Assembly: GCF_001553545.1 (NCBI RefSeq)
Contig: NZ_CP014227.1
Coordinates: 2,624,485 to 2,688,484 of the forward strand
DNA: 64,000 bases
Reading direction: 5' to 3'
Source of the DNA: Capnocytophaga haemolytica
Lineage (GTDB): Bacteria; Bacteroidota; Bacteroidia; Flavobacteriales; Flavobacteriaceae
In this document: positions 37,583 through 45,120 of the stretch, in pieces
Position numbering within the stretch: the first letter of the stretch is position 1
How the letters are laid out: each line of letters begins with the position of its first letter
The notes under the pieces: model-generated
The model's input: the letters and a program-made list of their open reading frames with translations, nothing else
What the model was told of the DNA's origin: nothing
Databases searched by the model: none
Made by a program: the position numbers and the translations under genes

Positions 37583-37813
37583 AGTAACGTTGAGGAAGGC
37601 AAATGTAACGCTGAGGAACCCAAATGTAACGCTGAGGAAGGCAAATGTAACGCTGAACAACACGCCGTTCCCTCGGAGCAACACACCGTTCCCTCGGAGC
37701 AACACGCCGTTCCCTCGGGGCAACACACCGTTCCCTCGGAGCAATACACCGTTTCCTCTGAGCAATACACCGTTTCCTCTGAGCAATACACCGTTTCCTC
37801 GAAAATAAGCACC
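37583..37813 (+). repeat. 21-bp minisatellite, array 1 (11 units)
   Basis: Eleven units of exactly 21 bp. Early units read AACGCTGAGGAAGGCAAATG; later ones drift to ACCGTTTCCTCTGAGCAATA. In the frame of the upstream gene (after its TGA) they encode heptads such as CNAEEGK, VPSEQHT and VSSEQYT, and stay open to TAA at 37901-37903. No spacers or dyads, so it is not CRISPR. Confidence 0.88.
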
Positions 37814-37939
37814 GTTACCAAGAAAAGAAGCAAGGGGACGATGGAAATAAGCACCGTCCCCTTATTTTTGGAGAAAAAATTGTATATTTGCACCCAAAAT
37901 TAACCAAAATAGATTAAAATTCTCCTCAAAATATACAAA

Positions 37940-38191
37940 AGTACCTCTGAGGAAGTGAAGAGTATCTTTGAGGAAGGCAAGAGTACCGTTGAGGAACGCA
38001 AGAGTACCTTTGAGGAAGGCAAGAGTACCTTTGAGGAAGGCAAGAGTACCTTTGAGGAAGTGAAGAGTACCTTTGAGGAACACAAGAGTACCTTTGAGGA
38101 ACACAAGAGTACCACGGAGAAAAGCAAGAGTACCACGGAGAAAGGCAAGAGTACCGCAGAGAAAGGCAAGAGTACCGCAGAGAAAGGCAAG
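37940..38191 (+). repeat. 21-bp minisatellite, array 2 (12 units)
   Basis: Twelve units of 21 bp, consensus AGTACCTTTGAGGAAGGCAA plus G. It lies in the same reading frame register as array 1 and the upstream gene, encoding STFEEGK heptads (variants STVEERK, STFEEHK, STTEKGK, STAEKGK). The sequence is also open on all three minus frames, because every unit lacks stops there. It ends 78 bp before the next gene. Confidence 0.88.
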
Positions 38192-38268
38192 TGTACCTCA
38201 TTTTGGAGGAGAAAAACGCCATTTTGAGACAAAAATAAGTATAAAATAGATAAATAAACACTAAAAAT

Positions 38269-40877
38269 ATGCAAAATCACGCAAAATTATTAGAACATAT
38301 CTCCAATTCGGACTTTGGGGAGGTGTTGCGCTACTGTGGTGCACTTACCGATGAAGAGCGGTACGCAGCTATTGAAGTGCTGGTAAAGCAAACCGATAAA
38401 ACGATTGAGAATTATATCACACAGAAAAGCAGTTGGGGAGATCGGCAAGAGGCTTTTTTATACGCGCTGCTGTGTTGCTGTCGCCGTAAAGAGGATTTAA
38501 AGCGGGTGGAAAAAGAAATATACAATAAGTGTTATACCAACCCCCTCTAGCCTTTTAATGATTGGGATAAGCACGCTCTTGTAGCAGACTATATCAAGCA
38601 ATTTGGACAAGAGGTGGTGATAGCCTGCCTTAAGGAACTTGCAGCAAGACATTGATGTCAGGCTTCTTTCCTATTTATCTGGCATCTGTACGAGGTGGGT
38701 GCCTTGGCATACAATGAGGAGCTTTTTTTGAATGCTTTTGTTACTGAAGGAAGGTTCTATCTCCACCCAGAGCTGCTTAAGCCCTTGATAGCAAATGAGG
38801 AGTTTGCGGAGAAAATCCTCGAGAACCTCTATAAGTATGGGGCGGAAATCAACATTAATGCCAAGCACCTCAAAGCGCAGTTTAAAGAGGCTGTAGCCAA
38901 TGGCTTTGCCTTTGATAGGCAGCTGTTGCCGCATCTTTTTGAGAGTCTGTTAAATCCTTGGAAGCGCGATAGCTTAGGGTTCTTTGCGTGGTGGATACAG
39001 CTGATGCAACCTACCCGCGCCGAGCTATTAGCAAGCCAGCAGACGCTCTTTGCGCTACTCACTTTGGGCAATGCGCGTCTCACGAACTTCGCAATGCCCT
39101 ACATCGCCGAGATTGCAGACGAGGCAGACTTTGACCGTAACGGCTTTGTGAGCAATTTTCCGCTGCATTTTACCTTGGAGAAAGTGGCAAAGGCACAGCT
39201 GCTTGGGGTAAAGCTCCTCAAACCCCAGACCTCAGACCTCAAACCTCATCTTACGGCTAAGGAGTTGGCAGTATTGCTAATCCAGCCCGATGAAAAGTTA
39301 CAAGTGGCAGTAGCGGAGTTGTTAGTGGAGTTTTATGGAGATGAAGGGCTTTCGGAAATCGTACAGCCGTACGAGTTATACTTAAAGTCGAAAGCAAAAG
39401 CAGTATTTAGTGAAAAGAGCACAGTGAAAAGTGAAAAGCGTACAGCACACCCGAACGGCATATCCAATGAGCAGAACTCCTTTTCTAATAAAGAGCAATC
39501 CGTAGGAAATGGTGCGCAACCTTTATGGGGTAAGGAGGTCGCTGCACCTCAAACCTCAGACCCCACACCTCAGACCTGGAACAATTTATTGTTCCTCATT
39601 GGCGATTGTTTGCGTGAGAAGAGTCCTGAGACGGTGGAGGTGTTTTTGGAGGGGTTGTTACGGCTGCAGGGGGAGCTGCCCGCGGATTACGCAAAGCAGT
39701 TGAAGCCTTATTTACAGCAGTTAGACAAGTTCTTCTCAATGAGCGTGCTGCACTTCCTCAGGTGCTTTTGCAAGGCGTGGACGGAGGAGAGCTATAAGCT
39801 CTCGCCTACCTCTAAGTCGTACGAGATAACGCTGTTGCCACTATGGGAGAAGGGGCGTTTGATGCTCAATAGACTGCAAGATAAGTGCGCGTTGCCACTG
39901 CTATCAACGCCTACGTACAAGCCGTTTTGGGTATCGGCTGAGGCGTTGGCGGATAAGCTATTGGCGTACGAGGCGGCAGGGATACACCCTAATATAAGCG
40001 ACCTTATCGTTGCCTGCAATCGATTGCTGTTTAGGGAGGTAAGCAAGGAGGTAAAAGAGAAAGTGGAACGGTTACGCGGGGGTATGCAGCGGCGTTGCGG
40101 TACTATCTCGGTGTAAGTGAGGCGGTAACCCCCACTGAGGAGTATCTACCACTATGGGCGGCGGTGTGTAGGAATAAAGAGCCTCAGCGGGTGTTTACGG
40201 AGTTTGAGGGCACGAGTGCGGCGGAGATACCAACGGTGGTAAAACCTTTTAGCTTGGGCTTTGAGGTGAAGATGCGCAAGCAGTCTACGGTAACCTTCCA
40301 TTACCTGAGTGTTGAGGACAATTGGAATAACAACTACATCGATGATAAGCAGCGACCTACGGGCTATCCTGTGTTGTACTACGCGGTGAGCCTCAATGAG
40401 GTGGGGTATGATGCGGATGTAGCCTATCAGCTGAGTTTTTGTCCGCACTACGGTGAGGGGCAGTTGGCGCGGTATATTGCCTCGTATGCCAAAGGCAATG
40501 AAGTGGATTGGCTGACACGTATGCAGCAGCCGTTGGAAGTGCTGGTGCGTGAGCGGTTGCCTGTGTATCACGGAGGTTGGCTCTATATAGCAGTCGGGTT
40601 GCTCTTTGAGAAACGCCCTACGCGCGATTTGGCAGCAGACTACATCACTATGGCAGTGCAGGCAGGGGCTGATACAAGCTACTTGGCGGAGTGTATCGGC
40701 AGGCTCTTAGCCGATCAGTATGCCCCTATTGCCCGCTTTATCGAGTTCTTAGACCGCCCTTTAGAGGCGGATGTAAGAGTATTCGGGCAGCAGGCAGTAG
40801 CGGCATATCTGAAGGCGGTTGAAGCTAAGGAGAAGAAGCCAGCGAATCATAAGAAACTTTTAGCTTTTAGCTTTTAG
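38269..40877 (+). pseudogene. Large unknown protein (DUF6493-like), paralogue 2, two stops and a frameshift
   Basis: Frame from ATG 38269 with TAG at 38548-38550 and TGA at 38653-38655. It is open again to a stop at 40116 and then continues in another frame to 40877. The frame change is at a G5 run (40078-40082): one more G gives RLRGGYAAALRYYLGVSEAV and joins the two parts. The length 2609 is one short of a multiple of three, and the full product would be about 869 residues. The sequence is alpha-helical and Leu-rich with no enzyme motif seen. Two in-frame microrepeat tracts are present: CCTCAGACCTCAAACCTCA-like at 39220-39246 and 39545-39580, and GTGAAAAG-type at 39410-39440. Three lesions indicate true decay, not only sequencing error. 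Confidence 0.75.
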
Positions 40878-40879
40878 AC

Positions 40880-40922
40880 CAGCAAGTAGGTAGGGTGTTG
40901 CCCTATCACCTGCTGTTTTTTT
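40880..40922 (+). terminator. Hairpin with T-run after paralogue 2
   Basis: AGCAAGTAGGTAGGG pairs imperfectly with CCCTATCACCTGCT around TGTTG and is followed by seven T. It starts 3 bp after the stop at 40877. Confidence 0.65.
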
Positions 40923-40978
40923 GTTTACTCCAAATTACGCATTAAAACTATCTTCAAACTAATTAATTGCTTATGAAA

Positions 40979-41030
40979 GCTCAGTGCGTTAGCCCTAAAA
41001 GCTAAAAGCTATTGCCTAAAAGCTGAATTA
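40979..41030. repeat. Intergenic microrepeat (CTAAAAGCTAAAAGCT type)
   Basis: GCTCAGTGCGTTAGCCCT followed by AAAAGCTAAAAGCT and CTAAAAGCTGAATT. Same block order as 12037-12090. Related AAAAGCTAAAAGCT strings are at 25320-25345 and 40858-40876. Confidence 0.55.
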
Positions 41031-42029
41031 ATCAGAATTCCTATTTATAGTTTTTATTAAACTTATGACTTGGCTGGCACTTTCTTCTAACCAACGGTCT
41101 AAATCTTTATTGTCAGTGTTATTATCAATAATAAACCTATCTTTTTTTATTATCTCACCTGTTCCATAACTGATATCCGAGTTAATCATTAAATTTCGCT
41201 CCGAAATTTCTATTTCTATCGACAAAACAACTTCATCAATCCATTCTTCGGAATTAACTTTCCAAGGGGAAGGGGTTACTGTGCTAATATACCAATCCTT
41301 ACTCTTCTCTTTTTTAACATTTTCTATTCGAGAATATGAAATTTTTATAGATTTGTCATTCTTTATATTATTGACAATAAGCTGTAATTTTGGAACTAAA
41401 TATTGTAGTTCCCATTTTTCTAAAAAATCAGATTCAGCTTTGAGGGATAGCGCACCGACCTTATGCCCTTGTTTCTCCCATATTATGGTCTCTTCGGTGT
41501 GATGGTGGGGTAAGTCGTAGGCGCGGACAGTGATGGTGCTACCCGTAAGGGTTGGGTTGGTATGGGTGGTGGTGTATTGCCAATGGGTAGCCTCGACAGC
41601 GTTGCCTTCTTCGATGAGGTTGCCTTGGGAGTCGTGGATTTCGACGGTTATTTGGGTGATCTTCACAAAGCTCAGGGCTTTGATGATAATAATTTGGTTA
41701 GGGGCACCTGTGTACTGCGAGAGGTCAATATGCGTGAGCGTAGGCGGGGTTAGGAAGTCCTTGATAGCAACATTATGCGCTGTGAGTCCTTTTTCTTTGC
41801 CTATTTCGGCATATAGGACTTGTATAGCGGGGTTTTGCCGTGCTTTTTTGGAATAAGCAGCGGCTTGGGCAAACTTCGATAGCTGCTTTTTTTGGTCTTT
41901 GGTACGTTTTTTGGGCATACGAGGCTTGCGAGAGATAAAAGTCTTGCCATTGCGTTGTTTAAAGACAAATTCATCGCCGAATTTTCCTGAGATACCCTGA
42001 ATGATACTGTTGTTGCTTATTTCTGCCAT
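41028..42029 (-). CDS. Hypothetical protein of Bacteroidetes
   Basis: 333 residues, no signal peptide or membrane segment. The N-terminus MAEISNNSIIQGISGKFGDE and following QRNGKTFISRKPRMPKK are basic and Gly/Ser-rich. Residues about 95-190 form a beta-rich part (IDLSQYTGAPNQIIIIKALS..ITQITVEIHDSQGNLIEEGNAVE). The C-terminal 130 residues are more AT-rich in DNA and less regular. I recall similar short proteins starting SIIVKGLSG in other Bacteroidetes, always of unknown function. The gene has a -7 box (minus TATCTTTG at 42090-42097) and a C-rich leader before the ATG. Confidence 0.7.
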   Translation of the reverse strand: MAEISNNSIIQGISGKFGDEFVFKQRNGKTFISRKPRMPKKRTKDQKKQLSKFAQAAAYSKKARQNPAIQVLYAEIGKEKGLTAHNVAIKDFLTPPTLTHIDLSQYTGAPNQIIIIKALSFVKITQITVEIHDSQGNLIEEGNAVEATHWQYTTTHTNPTLTGSTITVRAYDLPHHHTEETIIWEKQGHKVGALSLKAESDFLEKWELQYLVPKLQLIVNNIKNDKSIKISYSRIENVKKEKSKDWYISTVTPSPWKVNSEEWIDEVVLSIEIEISERNLMINSDISYGTGEIIKKDRFIIDNNTDNKDLDRWLEESASQVISLIKTINRNSD

Positions 42030-42030
42030 T

Positions 42031-42097
42031 TTTTGTTTAGGGATTAAGGGTTAAAGGATTAGGGGGTAGTGATTAATAGTTTAGGGCTACAAAGATA
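42031..42097 (-). promoter_or_regulatory. Promoter box plus C-rich leader of the hypothetical gene
   Basis: On the minus strand: TATCTTTG (42097-42090), then a leader of CCCTAAAC, CCCCCTAATCC, AACCCTTAATCCCTAAAC and finally the ATG at 42029. The motif is the same as in the leaders of can and valS. Confidence 0.65.
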
Positions 42098-42148
42098 CGA
42101 TTTTTTAATGTGAAACTGTTTAAACTTTTATCTTTCTAAGGAAAAACC

Positions 42149-43025
42149 TGTTTAAACTTTTCAAAAATAAAGAAGTTCCAGAATTTTTAGTACTTTTGTA
42201 TTGTCAAACTAAAAATCTAAAAAAAACTGGAACTATGTGCAAAGATACAATAATTAATTGGATTCTACCTTTTTTGAGTGTAGGAAAACGAGGATTTTCT
42301 TCAAAATTCTGTCTTATGAAAATTATTACACTGATTTTTAAGAGATTAAAAACAGGATGTCAGTGGAGAGAAATTCCTATAAAAGAGCAATTTGAAGAGG
42401 GAGAAATCTCTTGGAACACCATCTATTACTACTTTAACAAGTGGAGCAAAGACGGCTCATTTCAGAGGGTATGGCTTAATATTTTAGAGAAAAACAAGAG
42501 TAAGTTAGATCTTTCTTGTGCTCAAATAGATGGTAGCCATAGTAAGACAAAAGGAGGAGAAAGTAGAGGGTTTCAAGGTAGAAAAGCAGCTAATACGACA
42601 AATGCTATTTTCCTTTGTGATAATCAGGGACAAATGTTAGCAATGAGTCCTCCAATGGCAGGAAATCATAATGACCTGTACGAAATAGAGAAGAATCTAA
42701 AGGCTATTTTTGAGTTCTTAGAACAGGCTGATATAAATACAGAGGGACTATTTATAAGTGCAGATGCAGGTTTTGATAGTCAGTCAGTTAGAGATTATTT
42801 AGAGAGTAAAGATATTGTTGCTAATATCAAGGGAAACCCAAGAAATGGAGGTGAAAGAGATAATTATTTTGATGAAAAGTTATACGAAAGAAGATTTACA
42901 ATAGAAAGGGCTAATGCTTGGATAGATGGGCAAAAAGCTTTATTGGTCAGATATGAAAAGTTAGATGTCAATTGGGTGGCGATGCATCTATTAGCATTCA
43001 GTTTTTTCTTCAAACGTGTTTAAAC
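42149..43025 (+). mobile_element. IS5-type element, copy C, diverged and intact
   Basis: About 877 bp. The left end TGTTTAAACTTTTC starts at 42149. The right end falls in the GTTTAAAC at 43018-43025 that is also the left end of the next element. Its transposase is clearly related to, but distinct from, copies A, B and D. A further TGTTTAAACTTTTA end lies 32 bp to the left (42117), probably the scar of another copy. Confidence 0.85.
42235..43023 (+). CDS. IS5-family transposase, intact
   Basis: 262 residues from ATG 42235 (MCKDTIINWILPFLSVGKRG). A longer frame to 42196 overlaps the -7 box TACTTTTG at 42191-42198 and is rejected. The DDE catalytic residues are all in one frame: Asp in CAQIDGSHS, Asp in LFISADAGFDSQS and Glu in RRFTIERANAWIDGQ. 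At the point where copies B and D have an A8 tract and change frame, this gene reads GRKAANTTNAIFLCDN without interruption. It is therefore the likely autonomous element of this group in the window. The stop codon lies inside the terminal repeat. Confidence 0.9.
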   Translation: MCKDTIINWILPFLSVGKRGFSSKFCLMKIITLIFKRLKTGCQWREIPIKEQFEEGEISWNTIYYYFNKWSKDGSFQRVWLNILEKNKSKLDLSCAQIDGSHSKTKGGESRGFQGRKAANTTNAIFLCDNQGQMLAMSPPMAGNHNDLYEIEKNLKAIFEFLEQADINTEGLFISADAGFDSQSVRDYLESKDIVANIKGNPRNGGERDNYFDEKLYERRFTIERANAWIDGQKALLVRYEKLDVNWVAMHLLAFSFFFKRV

Positions 43026-43905
43026 TTTTTTGAGGAACTTGGAGATAAACCCTAATAGGAGCATTCCAATCCAAGTTACATCAAGATATTCATATCTCAT
43101 TATCAAACCTTTATATCCGTCAAGCCGACCATTTGCTTGTTCAATTTTAAACCTATTTTTGTACAATTCTTCATCAAAATAAACATCTGGTTGCTCTCCA
43201 TTTCGGGGATTAGGTTTAATATTTGCTATAATTTCTTTGCTTTCTAAAAAATCTCTAAGAGACTTACTATCAAATCCTGCATCAGCATTGAGAAACAGTC
43301 CTTTGTGTTCTATTCCTGCTTCTTCTAATAAAGCTAAGATTTCTTTTAGTACTTCTTCTATTTCATATAAGTCATCGTGATTTCCAGCTTTAGGACTTCC
43401 CATTGCTATCATTTGCCCTTTATTATCACACAAAAAAATACTATTTGTGGTTACGGCTTTTTTTTCTTGCTTGATAACCTGTAGATTCTCCTTTTTGGCG
43501 ACAACGTGTATGACTACCATCCAATTGAACGCAAGACATATCTAATTTTCTTTTCTTCTTGCTTAATAGATTTAACCATACTCGCTGGAAACTACCGTCT
43601 TTACTCCATTTATTGAAGTAGTAATAGACATTTTGCCAAGAAATTTCTCCTTTTTCAAAATAGCTTTCAATTGGAAGTTCTCTCCATTGTACCCCTGTTT
43701 TTAACCTTTTGAGAATCAATAAAAATATTGAAGCTAAATCAAAACTACTTTTAAATCCTCTTTTTCCTACACTTAAAAAGGGAATAATCCAATTATTTAT
43801 TGTATCTTTGCCCAAAGTTCCTGAATTTTGGTGTTCTTTTTTTTGCAAACACAAAATTACTAATTTTCGGGAACTTTTATTTTATTATAAGAAAAAGTTT
43901 AAACA
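43017..43905 (-). mobile_element. IS5-type element, copy D, full length
   Basis: 889 bp, same ends and length as copy B. It is inserted tail to tail with copy C, sharing the palindrome GTTTAAAC at 43018-43025. Its right end interrupts the third metzincin gene. Confidence 0.9.
43020..43815 (-). CDS. IS5-family transposase in two overlapping frames, copy D
   Basis: Same two-frame layout as copy B: first frame from TTG 43815 through CVQLDGSH to TGYQARKKSRNHK, second frame KAVTTNSIFLCDN through LNADAGFDSKS and KIEQANGRLDG to the stop at 43020. The A8 tract is at 43458-43465 (T8 on the plus strand). A few substitutions against copy B (for example EHKGL against EYKGL) show the copies are not brand new, yet the A8 and both open frames are kept. 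Confidence 0.78.
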
Positions 43906-44932
43906 GCTTTATTACTATTACCTGGCACTAATTCCTTGCGGTCTTTGTCTTTGTAGTAAGGTGTTACAGCTAATTCCTTGCGTATGCGCTCAATGCTTGA
44001 AAGCGAAAAGAAATCACGTGGAGCACCTGCACTCATTACTGATTGTCCTCTACCTGCTTCTGTATTATCGCTGGTTGGATCTGCATAGCCCCCCCACAAT
44101 AATGCTGTGCGTATGAATACCTCCAAATAAGTGTCCTATCTCGTGTGCTATGACTGTCGTGTTCTTTCTTAGTACTACAGCACTTCCTTTGGGCTCTTTG
44201 TAGACATATCCAATAAGGGCTTGTCCCAGAACATTTTCACCTGCTTCTGAGAGGGAAAGCCATACCCCTATATCGTAATTGTCTACTCCTATAAGTTTGT
44301 TAAAAGCCTCTGTACCATTGTTCATTATGTAGTTGACATTGTGTCTATCAAAGGGGGTCTTAGCTTCTTCTGTGATGATAAGTTGTTCATTTTTGACAAC
44401 CTCAAAGTGTACCCCTAAGTCACGTTCGTATATCTCATTGAGAAAAGTTTCTGTCTCTGCAAGAAAAGCCTTTAATTTATCCATATCACCATCAATGCCA
44501 TATATGGAAGAAGTTGTAATCAACCCCAATAGCCAAGCGATACACCCGCAACACTTTTGTATTGGCAATAGTTGGTGCCCCCGCAGTGCGTGCAGTGAGG
44601 CTGCGTTTGGAGCGGCGGGCTTTGTGCTCGTGTTTGTCAATAGTGCCACAACTGCCTTCTGTGCTCATCTTTTCCATTGTCAGCCTACCATTGATGCTTC
44701 TAATGGCATAGGTAGTGCCGTCAAGGGTAAGGCTACCTGACACAGCCTCCTTGCTCATCGCCAGCGTCCCTGTAAAAGTACCCTGCGCATCATAGCCAGC
44801 AAGGGTACGTATACCCTCAAAGCTATTAGGTCGCTCGTGCCATTGTAGCGGCAGTCCTTCAATTTTCACTTGTGCCTGTGCTGTAAAGCAACAAAGACAC
44901 AGCAGTAGGAGATAGTAAGTAATGGTTTTCAT
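43906..44932 (-). pseudogene. Secreted metzincin (MP3), two frameshifts and 3' end cut by IS
   Basis: Starts at ATG 44932 with signal peptide MKTITYYLLLLCLCCFTAQAQ. The first frame runs to LAIGVDYNFFHIWH (44492). The next continues SSIYGIDGDMDKLKAF to the zinc site HEIGHLFGGIHTH and fails at a G7 tract (plus-strand C7 at 44089-44095). With six G the frame continues GGYADPTSDNTEAG to the Met-turn SVMSAG and RDFFSLSSIERIRK, until copy D interrupts it. The linker and sorting domain are lost. It is clearly the same family as MP1 and MP2. A -7 box TAATTTTG (minus) is at 44959-44966. Because the 3' end is gone, it is a pseudogene even if the tract length switches. Confidence 0.85.
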
Positions 44933-45086
44933 CGTTTATTAACTATTAAAATCGGCAGCAAAATTACAACTTATCTTTCACTTAACCAAACAGTTTAAGT
45001 AAAAAAACAACTATTTTTAAAGATGAGGATATTTCTCAACTGATAAATTAAAGAGAGCTATTAGTAAGAGTTTAAAGAATTTATCA

Positions 45087-45094
45087 TACCTTTG
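45087..45094 (+). promoter_or_regulatory. -7 box of the GH13 gene
   Basis: TACCTTTG, 26 nt before the ATG at 45121. Confidence 0.65.
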
Positions 45095-45120
45095 CACACT
45101 GATATATAAAAGATTTTAAT

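Noticed and set aside
37583..38191. Possible CRISPR array
   Set aside because: Units are 21 bp directly joined with no unique spacers and no dyad, and no cas genes are near; it is a minisatellite.
37550..38280. Several minus-strand open frames across the minisatellites
   Set aside because: They are open in every minus frame only because the repeat unit has no stop there; they have no promoter and no non-repeat domain.
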